Positions 8,002 through 16,810 of a stretch of DNA of 64,000 nucleotides are shown piece after piece. The notes below the pieces were generated by a model, which was not told the origin of the DNA, did not search any database, and saw only the letters and a program-made list of their open reading frames with translations. Origin of the DNA: Alphaproteobacteria bacterium (GTDB taxonomy: Bacteria > Pseudomonadota > Alphaproteobacteria > Micropepsales > Micropepsaceae); contig JADZAI010000109.1 of the NCBI GenBank assembly GCA_020852655.1, positions 37,217 through 101,216 on the forward strand, in the 5' to 3' direction. The position numbers and the translations under genes were made by a program. Position 1 is the first letter of the stretch, and the number at the start of each line of letters is the position of its first letter.

Positions 8002-9740
8002 CCGCGTCCGCCTCCGCCGCCACCCCCTCCGCCGGAGAAGCCGCCGCCCCCGCTATAGCCCCCGCTGCCGGAGGAATAACTCGAACTTCCCGGCGTGGAT
8101 CCCGAGGAGGAGACTGGGGGCGGCGGCGTGACGGAGCGCGTCATGCTGGATGTGAAGCTGCTTGTGCTGGCGAGGCTGAATCCCGATCCGGTGTAGAAGC
8201 TGGGCGTATAGGTCTCGGCGTTGCCGCCGCGCAGCTTCAGTTCGCGCTGGAAATGCTCGCTCCAGGTCTGTTCGACGCCGAGGGCCAGCGCATAGGGGAA
8301 GAGGCGCTCGAACCGTTCCATCGTCAGCTCCGGCGGATGCAGCGCGTTCCAGCGCTCCTGCTCCGCCGTGCCGAGATACATCTTCAGGCCCTCGACCTGG
8401 TCCAGCTTCTTTTGGCCTTCGATCATGCGCTGAATCTGGTGCTCGTCGATCAGCATCGAGACGATGATCATCGCGACGATGACCGCGATGACGATCAGCC
8501 AGTTCGCCCAGCCCGAGGTGAAGAAGAACACCGCGATGATCGTCGCGATGACGATCAGCAGGCAGCCGAGCGAGCGGTCGTCGAAGCGCTTGATGTCGCC
8601 CTTGTGCCGCCGGTCGAGAACGGAGTTGACGGTGGTGTAGATCTTCCGCGCCGCGGCCGCCTTGTCCTTGGCGAAGGTGAAGCTCTTGCGTTTCGCGAAG
8701 AGCGCTTTCAGAGCACTCTGTTCGGGCTCCGGCAGGCCGCGCGCGTCTGTCTTGTCTTCGGTACGCGTGACACGGATGTCGGTGTCGTCGTTGACCCTGT
8801 CGATCTTCAGATAACCGCATGCCGCGAGATTGAGGATCGTCGCCGCAAAGGCGGTATCGTCGAAGCGCAGCTCGGTCAGCACGCGCGCGTCCGAAGGGCT
8901 GAGGTCCGCCGGCGGGTCGAAGAGAGGAACGACGATTCCCGGCTCCGCGCCGGTATCGTAACGCCAGCGGCCGTAGAGATAGTAGAGCCACAGCAGCGCC
9001 AGGCCGATCAGCGCGACGAAGCCGCCGGGATTGTCGCCGATGAGGCGGCCGATGCGGTCGAGCAGCGACGGCGGCATGACGAAGCCCTTCGGGAACGAGA
9101 TGCCGATGGTCAGGCCGTTCTCGAACGGCAGCGGCGCCGTCGTGCGCGCCTCGATGCGGCCGGGGCTCGGCTGGCCGATCGTGGCATCGCTGCCCGTCTC
9201 GCCCTGCGCGCCGGTGTAGGCCGCGAGATTCGAAGCAACCGCGCCGCCGGGCAGGGTGACGACGGCTTCGGCCGCCTCGATGCCGAATTGCCAGCCATTG
9301 CCGGTGACGTTCCAGTAGAGTTCGTCGTGATCGTCGAAGAAGCCGACCTGGCGATCCGTGAGGTAGCGAATGACGTAGATGTGCGGGCCTTCGCTGAGGA
9401 ACACACTTTCGCGGCCGATCTGGAGCTCCTTGCCGCCCTCCACGGCATTTATCGTCCATTCGTCAGGCTGGCCGTCGCGGGTGACCGTTTGCACGTCGAA
9501 GCGGACGGTGTGCGCGAAGCCCCACCAATCCTCATAGTCGGTCGGGAAGGAGCGGATGATGCCCCGCCGGATGGCGGCGCCGTCGGCGATGATGCTGATG
9601 GTCTCGGTGACATCGAGCACGCCGTCCGCCCGCAGCACCACCTCGCTCTTGAAGGCGGTGATGCGGGCGTAGTCGGCCCGGGCGGGCGGCGCGAAGAGGA
9701 GCGCTGCCAGCACGAACAGCGCGGTCAGGCCCGCGCGCAT
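7995..9740 (-). CDS. DUF2207 membrane protein, first paralogue
   Basis: 581-aa membrane protein with the same plan as the 5492-7216 product. A signal peptide ends ARAD; the exported DUF2207 domain has VLDVTETISIIADG, RRGIIRSFPTDYEDW and LYWNVTGNGWQFGIE. A TM segment lies near 240-260, paired TMs near 395-435, then a Ser/Gly-rich tail (YSSGSGGYSGGGGFSGG...) ending GRGW. It follows lemA by 13 bp. The frame opens at a TTG (9746); the ATG at 9740 is preferred, though neither has a clear Shine-Dalgarno, so coupling to lemA is likely. Confidence 0.85.
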   Translation of the reverse strand: MRAGLTALFVLAALLFAPPARADYARITAFKSEVVLRADGVLDVTETISIIADGAAIRRGIIRSFPTDYEDWWGFAHTVRFDVQTVTRDGQPDEWTINAVEGGKELQIGRESVFLSEGPHIYVIRYLTDRQVGFFDDHDELYWNVTGNGWQFGIEAAEAVVTLPGGAVASNLAAYTGAQGETGSDATIGQPSPGRIEARTTAPLPFENGLTIGISFPKGFVMPPSLLDRIGRLIGDNPGGFVALIGLALLWLYYLYGRWRYDTGAEPGIVVPLFDPPADLSPSDARVLTELRFDDTAFAATILNLAACGYLKIDRVNDDTDIRVTRTEDKTDARGLPEPEQSALKALFAKRKSFTFAKDKAAAARKIYTTVNSVLDRRHKGDIKRFDDRSLGCLLIVIATIIAVFFFTSGWANWLIVIAVIVAMIIVSMLIDEHQIQRMIEGQKKLDQVEGLKMYLGTAEQERWNALHPPELTMERFERLFPYALALGVEQTWSEHFQRELKLRGGNAETYTPSFYTGSGFSLASTSSFTSSMTRSVTPPPPVSSSGSTPGSSSYSSGSGGYSGGGGFSGGGGGGGGGRGW

Positions 9741-9753
9741 CGGCAAGGACAGG

Positions 9754-10317
9754 TTAGCCGAAGGAAACCTTGGGCGCAGCGCGATCTGCCGGGTCCTCGA
9801 TCTCGAAGAATTCTGCCGCCTGGAAGCCCGTAACGCCCGCGATGATGTTCTGCGGCACGGTCTGGATCGCCGTGTTATAGTTGCGGACAGCGCCGTTATA
9901 GTAGCGCCGCGCCAGGTTCACCTGTTCCTCGACATTCGACAGCTCGCGCTGGAGTTCGAGGAAGTTCTGGTTGGCCTTGAGTTCGGGATAGGCCTCCGCA
10001 ACCGCCACGATGCGGCCGAGCAAAGCGGAGACCTGGCCTTCCGCCTTGGCGCGTTCCTCCGGCGTGGTGGCTGCCGTTGCCGCGGCGCGTGCCTTGGTTA
10101 TCGCGTCGAAGGTGTCCTTCTCATGCGCGGCATAGCCCTTCACCGTCTCGACGATGTTGGGGATGAGGTCCGAGCGGCGCTTCAACTGCGTCTCGATGCC
10201 GCTCCAGCCCTCCTTGGTCAGGTTCAGCAGGCGGATGAGGCCGTTGTAGATGCCGACGCCCCACAGCACGACCACCACGACGATGCCGAGGATGATCAGC
10301 CACGTATAGTCACCCAT
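9754..10317 (-). CDS. lemA: LemA family protein
   Basis: 187-aa LemA protein: one N-terminal TM segment (about 5-25, WLIILGIVVVVVLWGVGIYN), then a helical bundle with the family segments GWSGIETQLKRRSDLIPNIV, TVKGYAAHEKDTF and NLARRYYNGAVRNYNTAIQ, ending in FFEIEDPADRAAPKVSFG. LemA proteins are membrane-anchored with an exposed helical domain and uncertain biochemical function. A good Shine-Dalgarno (GGGGAG) precedes the ATG. It is the first gene of the lemA-DUF2207 x3 operon. Confidence 0.93.
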   Translation of the reverse strand: MGDYTWLIILGIVVVVVLWGVGIYNGLIRLLNLTKEGWSGIETQLKRRSDLIPNIVETVKGYAAHEKDTFDAITKARAAATAATTPEERAKAEGQVSALLGRIVAVAEAYPELKANQNFLELQRELSNVEEQVNLARRYYNGAVRNYNTAIQTVPQNIIAGVTGFQAAEFFEIEDPADRAAPKVSFG

Positions 10318-10358
10318 TGAGGACTCCCCTCTTGCCGGCCCAGCGAACGTGCGGCCCG

Positions 10359-10414
10359 GTCACGGCCGGAATGTGCCGTCTGGCGGGGGATTCGCCAAGC
10401 CTTACGGCCGTGAC
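10359..10414. other. long inverted repeat between flhG and lemA
   Basis: A 10-bp perfect inverted repeat (GTCACGGCCG at 10359-10368, CGGCCGTGAC at 10405-10414) encloses a second small hairpin (TGGCG at 10381-10385, CGCCA at 10393-10397). It lies immediately after the flhG stop and 42 bp before the lemA start. There is no T tract. It may separate the flagellar and lemA operons as an mRNA structure or bind a dimeric protein. Confidence 0.55.
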
Positions 10415-10419
10415 GTGCG

Positions 10420-11220
10420 TTATTGCGCGCGCGCCGCCAGGTGGGGGTGGGCGGAGCGCTCGGCGAAAACGGTGTCGATCGTCGCGGCAAGCTTGCCGAT
10501 GCCGGCGACGGCCGTCCCGGCCGGCGAGCGGGTGAGATAGGGTGTCTGGGCGCGTATGGCGTCGCGGACCCGGGGGTCGCCCCTGACGATTCCGGCGAGC
10601 GGAGGCGCGAAGCCGAGGAATTTGATGCAGGCGCGCTCCAGCGCGGCGTAGGTCCGCTGCGCTTCGCGCTCGTCCCGCGCCATGTTCACGACAACCGCGA
10701 GCGCTGGGGCGCCGGGCCGCTGCGAGATGACCTTGATGAACGCATAGGCGTCGGTCAGCGATGTCGGCTCGTCGGTCAGGACGACGAGCACCTGGCCGCA
10801 GAAGGCGGCGATATCGAGCATCGTGGTGTCCAGGCCGGCGCCGAGATCGACGACCGTCCTGTCGTACCGGGCGGCGGTCATCTTGATGCTCTGGCCCAGA
10901 AGATGGACGTCGCGGGCAGGCAGGCTGCGGAGCGCCCCGGAGCCCGACCGGCCGGCCATGACGTCGAAGCCGCCGCCACCCGCGCCGCCGTCGAAGGCGG
11001 ACACGGCATCGGCCATGTTCATGCGCCCCGTGACGACGCTCAGCAGGTCACCCTTGGGCTGAAGGCCTAGCTGCACGTCGATATTGGCGAGGCCGAGATC
11101 GCCGTCGAGCAGCAGCGTCCGCTGGCGCAGGCGCGCGAAGGACTGCGCCAGCGCGATCGCGAGGAAGGTCTTCCCGACGCCGCCCTTGCCGGAAGCGATG
11201 GCGATCAGCGACGCGGTCAT
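10420..11220 (-). CDS. flhG: FlhG/FleN-type MinD-like ATPase
   Basis: 266-aa ParA/MinD-family ATPase with a deviant Walker A (GKGGVGKT at 11-18), LLLDGDLGLANIDVQLG, VVDLGAG and the VVVNMARDEREA region. FlhG proteins set flagellar number or site together with FlhF. It overlaps flhF by ATGA and is the last gene of the fliF operon. The C-terminal amphipathic membrane helix of FlhG/MinD is not obvious by eye. Confidence 0.85.
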   Translation of the reverse strand: MTASLIAIASGKGGVGKTFLAIALAQSFARLRQRTLLLDGDLGLANIDVQLGLQPKGDLLSVVTGRMNMADAVSAFDGGAGGGGFDVMAGRSGSGALRSLPARDVHLLGQSIKMTAARYDRTVVDLGAGLDTTMLDIAAFCGQVLVVLTDEPTSLTDAYAFIKVISQRPGAPALAVVVNMARDEREAQRTYAALERACIKFLGFAPPLAGIVRGDPRVRDAIRAQTPYLTRSPAGTAVAGIGKLAATIDTVFAERSAHPHLAARAQ

Positions 11221-12269
11221 CCACGGGCTCCGGGCAGGACGGGCTCGGCGGCGCCGGTCAGCAGATGGCGCGCGAGGGCAAAGGGGTTCATCGGCTCCAG
11301 GGTCTCGGCGATGTAGGGGCTGGCCGAGCCCTGGGCGAAGGCGAGGCCGGAGGCAGAGGCGGCGGCGACGAGGCCGCCGAGCCGCCGGGCGATGTCGAGG
11401 CGCGTCACGATCATGCGCTCGGCGCCGAGCGCCTTGAACATGAGGGCGTGATCTTCGAGGTCGCCGCCGCCATGGGCCGGCGTCACAAGCACCGGCTCGG
11501 CGCCGGAGGCTTCCAGGGTGATACGAAGCTGGGCGGACTCCGCGCGATCGAAGGGGTTCACGCCCGGCGTGTCTATGATAACGGCGCGGTTGGCATCGTC
11601 GCTCTTGAGCTTGGCCAGCGCATCGGCGAGGGCATCCGGCGTGACGCCGGCGACGACGGGCAGGCGGATCAATTCGGCGAAGGCGTCGATCTGGCTCGCG
11701 GCACCGGCGCTCGTATCGGTCGAGACGAGCACGGCCGAACGGCCGGCGAGGACGGCGCGCACGGCCAGCTTCGCGGCGCAGGCCGTCTTGCCGGCGCCCG
11801 GCGGGCCGACTAGGGCAACCGGTTTCTCCAGTTCGGCGCTGAGCGGACGGAACGCGAGATGCGCGTCAAAGGCCTGCGCGAGGGCGGTCGGCCCTGGCGT
11901 CTCGGACAGTTTGGCTGCGGTCGCGCAGAGGCGCTCGATCAGCGGCCGCGGCATCTCATGGAACATCAGCCGCGCGACCACGGTCTCGTCCGTCCAGAGC
12001 TCGGGCGCGGTTTGCGACGGTCCGGTGCGCGGCTCGGCGACGGCGGCGATCAGGCGGCGCTCGAACTCGGCTTCCAGCGCGGCAAGCCGGGAGTAGGCGG
12101 CATCGACGTCTTCGAGGTCGAGCGCGGGGCGCTTTTCCGCCGCGGCCTTCACTTCGACGCCGCGCTTGCCGCGGTGCGATGACAGGATGACGGCGTCTTC
12201 GCCCATCTCGGCGCGCACCATCGCCATGGCGTCCGGCATCGTCGCGGCGGTGAAGGTCCTGACGCGCAT
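11217..12269 (-). CDS. flhF: flagellar SRP-type GTPase FlhF
   Basis: 350-aa SRP-like GTPase. The N-terminal segment MRVRTFTAATMPDAMAMVRAE (with EMGEDAVILSSH) is typical of FlhF. The G domain has a P-loop (GPPGAGKT at 155-162), a G3-like DTPG and a G4-like TRLD. FlhF recruits early basal-body components to the pole. The N-terminal basic region is shorter than in Vibrio or Pseudomonas FlhF. It sits between flhA (3 bp upstream) and flhG (ATGA overlap). Confidence 0.9.
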   Translation of the reverse strand: MRVRTFTAATMPDAMAMVRAEMGEDAVILSSHRGKRGVEVKAAAEKRPALDLEDVDAAYSRLAALEAEFERRLIAAVAEPRTGPSQTAPELWTDETVVARLMFHEMPRPLIERLCATAAKLSETPGPTALAQAFDAHLAFRPLSAELEKPVALVGPPGAGKTACAAKLAVRAVLAGRSAVLVSTDTSAGAASQIDAFAELIRLPVVAGVTPDALADALAKLKSDDANRAVIIDTPGVNPFDRAESAQLRITLEASGAEPVLVTPAHGGGDLEDHALMFKALGAERMIVTRLDIARRLGGLVAAASASGLAFAQGSASPYIAETLEPMNPFALARHLLTGAAEPVLPGARG

Positions 12270-12272
12270 GGA

Positions 12273-14390
12273 TCAGATCTGCCCCATCGCCTTCAGCTTA
12301 GCCGTCGGGTGCACCTCGGCCTGGCTCATCACCACGGTCTGCGGCCGGAAGCGCTCAATGATCGAGCGCACGAACGGTCGCACCGAGGGGCTGGTCAGCA
12401 GCACCGGCGTCTCGCCGTCATAGGCGGCGGCGTCGAACTGCTTGCGGACGAGCTGGATGAACTCCTGGAGCTTCGACGGCGCCATCGCGAGCTGGCGGTC
12501 TTCGCCCTGGCCGATGATGGATTCCGAGAAGTTCTGCTCCCACTGCGGCGACAGCGAGATCAGTGGGAGGACGCCCTTGAAGTTGGTGTTCGCCTTGCTG
12601 ATCTGGCGCGCCAGGCGTGCGCGAACATGCTCGGCCATCTGCATTGCGGTGCCGGCGCGGCCCGCGATCTCGGCGATGCCCTCCAGGATGGCGGCGAGGT
12701 CGCGGATCGAGACCCGCTCGGCCAGCAGGCTCTGAAGCACGCGCTGTACCGTCGCCATCGAGACCTGCGACGGGATGATGTCGTCGGCGAGCTTCTTCGT
12801 CTCCGCCGGGAGGTCGTCGATGAGCTTGCGCGTCTCCGCGTAGGAGAGCAGCTCTGGCATATACTCTTTCAGGATCTCGGTCAGGTGGGTGGTGAGCACC
12901 GTGGCGGGATCGACGATGGTGAGGCCGCGGAACGAAGCTTCCTCGCGGTGGTTCTCGTCGATCCACGCGGCCGGGAGACCGAAGGCCGGTTCCTTGGTCG
13001 GGATGGAGGGCAGGTCGATCGGCTCACCGCGCGGGTCCATGACCATGAGCTGGCCGGGGATAAGGTCCCCGCGGCCCGCTTCGACCTCTTTCACGGAGAT
13101 GCGGTATTCCTGCGACGGGAGCTGCATGTTGTCGAGAATGCGCACCGACGGCATCACGAAGCCGAGATCGCTCGCGATCTGGCGGCGCAGCGCCTTTATT
13201 TGGTCGGTCAGGCGATAACCGCGCGCATCGTTGATGAGCGGCAGCAGGCCGTAGCCGAGTTCGATCTTCAACTGGTCGAGCGCCAGTGCGTTGGAGATCG
13301 GCTCCTCGGCAGCCGGCGCGACAGCTTCCTGCTGCGCCGCGATCGCCTCGGCCTGCTTTGCCCGCTTCTGGGCCTGGGCAGCGGCGAAAGCGCCATAGGC
13401 CGCCGCAGCCGAGATGCTGAGAAAGACGAGCGTCGGGATGCCGGGCAGCAGCGCCAGGATGGCCGTCATGAACGAGGCCATGCCGAGCGCCTGCGGATAG
13501 AACGACAACTGGCCGAACATGGCCTTGTCGGCAGCGCCTTCGATACCGGCCTTGGAGACCATGAGGCCGGCGGCCGTCGAGACGATGAGCGCCGGTATCT
13601 GCGTGACCAGGCCGTCGCCGACCGTCAGCAGCGTGTAGGTCTGGAAGGCATCGGTGAAGGCGAGGCCTTCCTGGCCGACGCCGATGACGAGGCCGCCGAT
13701 GATGTTCAGCAGGGTGATCATCAGGCCGGCGACGGCGTCGCCGCGCACGAATTTCGACGCGCCGTCCATGGCGCCGAAAAAGTTCGATTCCTCTTCCAGC
13801 TTCTTGCGGCGGACGCGCGCTTCCTTCTCGTCGATCAAGCCTGACGACAGGTCGGCGTCGATCGCCATCTGCTTGCCGGGCATCGCGTCCAGGGTGAAGC
13901 GCGCCGAAACCTCGGCGATGCGGCCCGAACCCTTGGTGATGACGACGAAGTTCACGATGATGAGGATCGCGAACACGATCACGCCGATGATGAAGCTGCC
14001 CTGCATCAGCAGGCTGCCGAACGCCTCGATGACGTGGCCGGCAGCGGCCGTCCCTTCGTGGCCGTGCGCGAGGATCAGGCGGGTCGACGCCATGTTCAGC
14101 GACAGACGCAGCATCGTCGAGATGACGAGGATCGTCGGAAACGCGCTGAACTCCAGCGGCTGACGAATGAACAGCACCGTCATCAGGATCAGCACCGAGA
14201 AGGTGAACGAGATCGCCAGCGCCGTGTCGAGCAGGAAGGTCGGCAGCGGGATAAGCAGCACCGACAGGATCGCCATGACGGCGAACGGCAGCAGCAATTC
14301 GCCGCGCCGCATCGATGCCATGATGGCATCGGCAACCTGTTGCCCGGTCGACCTTCCCCCGGGATTCGTGCTGGCTGCGACGTCGGACAT
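12273..14390 (-). CDS. flhA: flagellar export gate protein FlhA
   Basis: 705-aa integral membrane protein. About eight TM segments fill residues 25-340; between them lies the FHIPEP signature loop (PGKQMAIDADLSSGLIDEKEARVRRKKLEEE and FFGAMDGASKFVRGDA). A large cytoplasmic C-terminal domain (about 375-705) docks export chaperone-substrate complexes. Length is normal for the family. It is followed by flhF 3 bp downstream. Confidence 0.97.
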   Translation of the reverse strand: MSDVAASTNPGGRSTGQQVADAIMASMRRGELLLPFAVMAILSVLLIPLPTFLLDTALAISFTFSVLILMTVLFIRQPLEFSAFPTILVISTMLRLSLNMASTRLILAHGHEGTAAAGHVIEAFGSLLMQGSFIIGVIVFAILIIVNFVVITKGSGRIAEVSARFTLDAMPGKQMAIDADLSSGLIDEKEARVRRKKLEEESNFFGAMDGASKFVRGDAVAGLMITLLNIIGGLVIGVGQEGLAFTDAFQTYTLLTVGDGLVTQIPALIVSTAAGLMVSKAGIEGAADKAMFGQLSFYPQALGMASFMTAILALLPGIPTLVFLSISAAAAYGAFAAAQAQKRAKQAEAIAAQQEAVAPAAEEPISNALALDQLKIELGYGLLPLINDARGYRLTDQIKALRRQIASDLGFVMPSVRILDNMQLPSQEYRISVKEVEAGRGDLIPGQLMVMDPRGEPIDLPSIPTKEPAFGLPAAWIDENHREEASFRGLTIVDPATVLTTHLTEILKEYMPELLSYAETRKLIDDLPAETKKLADDIIPSQVSMATVQRVLQSLLAERVSIRDLAAILEGIAEIAGRAGTAMQMAEHVRARLARQISKANTNFKGVLPLISLSPQWEQNFSESIIGQGEDRQLAMAPSKLQEFIQLVRKQFDAAAYDGETPVLLTSPSVRPFVRSIIERFRPQTVVMSQAEVHPTAKLKAMGQI

Positions 14391-14403
14391 CGCGGGCTAA
14401 GCG

Positions 14404-15783
14404 TCAGCCGACCGCGCGGAGTTCGCCGGCGCCGGGCGGCGGAATGCGCACCCCGGCTTCGGAATACTCCTTCAGCTTGTTGCGCAGCGTGCGGATCGAG
14501 ATGCCGAGGATGTTCGCCGCATGGGTGCGATTGCCGAGGCAGTGGTTCAGCGTCTCGAGGATGAGATCGCGCTCCATGTCCGACACCGTGCGCCCGACGA
14601 AGCTGCGCGAGACGCTTTCGGCCGACTGCGCGGCACGGCTCACCACGCTGTCGCTGCCGATCACGATGGCGTCTTCGACCTTGCTGCCGTCGGGCAGGCG
14701 GATCGCGTCGTCGGTGATCTCGGGGCCTCGCGCAAGCAGGACGGCGCGGTGGATGGTGTTCTCCAGCTCCCGCACATTGCCGCGCCACGGATGGGCCAGC
14801 AGCGCGGCCCGTGCCGTCGCATCCAGCGCCCGATCGGGAACGCCATTGGCCGCTGCATATTTCTTGGCGAAGTGCTTCGCCAACGCCAGGACATCGGCCC
14901 GGCGCTCGCGCAGCGGCGGCACGCGGAGATTTACGACATTGAGGCGGTAGAGCAGGTCCTCGCGGAACTTGCCGTCCTTGACTGCCGCCTGGAGGTCGCG
15001 GTTCGACGTCGCGATGACGCGGATGTTGACCTTCACCGGCTTGCCGCCGCCGACGCGGTCGATCTCGCGCTCTTGGAGCGCGCGCAGCAGCTTCGCCTGG
15101 AGGCGGACATCCATCTCGCTGATTTCGTCCAGCAGCAGCGTGCCGCCGTCAGCTTCCTCGAACTTGCCCACCCGGCGCGCGATGGCGCCGGTGAACGAGC
15201 CTTTCTCGTGGCCGAAGAGTTCGGATTCGAGGAGATTTTCGGGAATCGCCGCGCAGTTGATCGAGATGAAGGGCTTGTCGGCCCGGTTCGACTTGCGATG
15301 GACGAAGCGCGCAAGGACTTCCTTGCCCGTGCCGGACTCGCCGGTGATGAGGATGGAGGCTTCCGAACCCGCGACCTGCTCGGCGAGGCTGATCACCGAC
15401 TTCATCGCGCCGTCTTCGTAGATGAGCTGGTGGCTCTCGTCCGCGACGGCCTCCAGCACGGCAGCGATCAGCGCGGCATCGGGCGGCAGCGGCAGATACT
15501 CCTTCGCGCCCGCCCGGATCGCCTCGACGGCAGCCCGGGCATCGGTGCCGATGCCGCAGGCGACGACCGGAACGTGGATGCGCTCGGCCTGAAGCATGCC
15601 GATCAGCTCGGCGATCGGCTGGGTGACCTCCACCATCAGCAGGTCGGCGCCGCGTCCGGCGCGCAGCTCGGCCATCGCCTGGGCGACTGTCGACGTGTTG
15701 ACCACCTTCGCACCGCGATCCATTGCGATCTTGGTGGCGGCGCCGAGCTGCCCATTCAGGCTTCCAACGATCATAAGCCGCAT
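14404..15783 (-). CDS. flbD: sigma-54 flagellar activator FlbD
   Basis: 459-aa bacterial enhancer-binding protein. The N-terminal receiver-like domain (about 1-115) has E52 where the phospho-Asp should be, as in FlbD, which works without phosphorylation. The AAA+ domain has Walker A GESGTGKE (148-155) and a sigma-54 contact loop GSFTGA (195-200, Ser in place of the usual Ala). A Fis-type HTH (ILETLNHCLGNRTHAANILG) is near the C-terminus. In Caulobacter FlbD activates hook and filament genes and represses fliF. The position after fliN matches the Caulobacter operon. Its partner fliX is not in this window. Confidence 0.93.
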   Translation of the reverse strand: MRLMIVGSLNGQLGAATKIAMDRGAKVVNTSTVAQAMAELRAGRGADLLMVEVTQPIAELIGMLQAERIHVPVVACGIGTDARAAVEAIRAGAKEYLPLPPDAALIAAVLEAVADESHQLIYEDGAMKSVISLAEQVAGSEASILITGESGTGKEVLARFVHRKSNRADKPFISINCAAIPENLLESELFGHEKGSFTGAIARRVGKFEEADGGTLLLDEISEMDVRLQAKLLRALQEREIDRVGGGKPVKVNIRVIATSNRDLQAAVKDGKFREDLLYRLNVVNLRVPPLRERRADVLALAKHFAKKYAAANGVPDRALDATARAALLAHPWRGNVRELENTIHRAVLLARGPEITDDAIRLPDGSKVEDAIVIGSDSVVSRAAQSAESVSRSFVGRTVSDMERDLILETLNHCLGNRTHAANILGISIRTLRNKLKEYSEAGVRIPPPGAGELRAVG

Positions 15784-15809
15784 GGCTTTACTCCTCTACG
15801 GTCCGGCCC

Positions 15810-16157
15810 TCAGGCCTGACCGCCTTTCACAATTTCCGTCATGGTGATGCCCAGGCGCTCTTCCACGAGCACCACCTCGCCGCGCGCGACCAGGCGGTCG
15901 TTCACGTAAATGTCGATGGCTTCGCCGACCTTGCGGTCGAGTTCGACGACCGCGCCGCGGCCCAGTTTCAGCAACTGGCTGACTTCCATGGACGTCTTGC
16001 CCAGCACGGCCGAAACGCTCACCGGAACGTCGAAAACGGCCTCCAGGTCACCGGCGGAGCGGCCCTCGCCCTCGGCCCCGTCCTCACCGGCAGTCTGCTG
16101 TTCCGCGAGCGCCGCAGCACTCGTCAGATCGGTCAGTTCGACGTCGTCATTCGGCAT
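15810..16157 (-). CDS. fliN: flagellar motor switch protein FliN
   Basis: 115-aa switch protein: a variable acidic/Ala-rich N-terminus and a C-terminal SpoA domain (FDVPVSVSAVLGKTSMEVSQ, LGRGAVVELDRKVGEAIDIYVN, RGEVVLVEERLGITMTEI). It forms the C-ring with FliG and FliM. The start at 16157 is chosen because the protein then begins MPNDDVEL; a longer frame runs into fliH. fliM is not in this window. Confidence 0.93.
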   Translation of the reverse strand: MPNDDVELTDLTSAAALAEQQTAGEDGAEGEGRSAGDLEAVFDVPVSVSAVLGKTSMEVSQLLKLGRGAVVELDRKVGEAIDIYVNDRLVARGEVVLVEERLGITMTEIVKGGQA

Positions 16158-16165
16158 GGCGGTAC

Positions 16166-16810
16166 TCAGGCTCCGATACTGTCTTCGGCGCGACGCCGGT
16201 CGGATTCGATAAAGCGGGCAAGCACCGCCTCGATGCGCTCGGCGATGGCGCCTGCGTCGCGTTCCACGCCGCCGTCCGTCCATTCGAGCCGGCAGTCGGC
16301 TTGTGCGAGGCGGCCGTCTGCGGTGATGACGATGCGGCCGGCGAAGCCGATGTCGTCGGCCAGGTCTGCGATGCGCGCCTTCAGCGCGTCGGCAATGTCG
16401 ACCGAAACCTTGATGACGACACGCGGTTCATGCGCCGCCTGGGCGAGGCACTGCGCGATGGTGTCTTCGATGACGTCCAGCGGGTAGCGGGAAAGCGCCG
16501 TGTCGGCGATGCGCTTCGCCGCCGTCATGCCGACATGCAGGGCCTCGGTTCGTGCCTCGAAGGCGAGCGCATCCATCGTCCGCAATGCCGTCATGGCAGC
16601 CTGCGCGATCTGGCTCAGCGCCATGCCTTGCGTCTGTGCGGCGAGCGCCTCCAGCGAGCCCTTGCCTTCCGCATACGCCTTTGCGCGCTCGGCCTCGACC
16701 TCTTCGGGCGTGTAGAATTTCTTCGCCTGCTGCGTGGCACGCGCCTTGGTCGGCCCGGCGTCGAAGCGCTGGTCGAAAGTGAATTTGCGGGGCTGCCGGT
16801 CGGGGCTCAT
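16166..16810 (-). CDS. fliH: flagellar assembly protein FliH
   Basis: 214-aa protein with a charged N-terminus (KKFYTPEEVEAERAKAYAEGKG), a helical middle and a C-terminal domain (PRVVIKVSVDIADALKARI, RIVITADGRLAQADCRLEWTDGGVERD) resembling the peripheral-stalk-like FliH/YscL family. It corresponds to FlbE/FliH of the Caulobacter fliF operon. FliH holds and regulates FliI. Its start codon shares a base with the fliG stop. Confidence 0.85.
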   Translation of the reverse strand: MSPDRQPRKFTFDQRFDAGPTKARATQQAKKFYTPEEVEAERAKAYAEGKGSLEALAAQTQGMALSQIAQAAMTALRTMDALAFEARTEALHVGMTAAKRIADTALSRYPLDVIEDTIAQCLAQAAHEPRVVIKVSVDIADALKARIADLADDIGFAGRIVITADGRLAQADCRLEWTDGGVERDAGAIAERIEAVLARFIESDRRRAEDSIGA

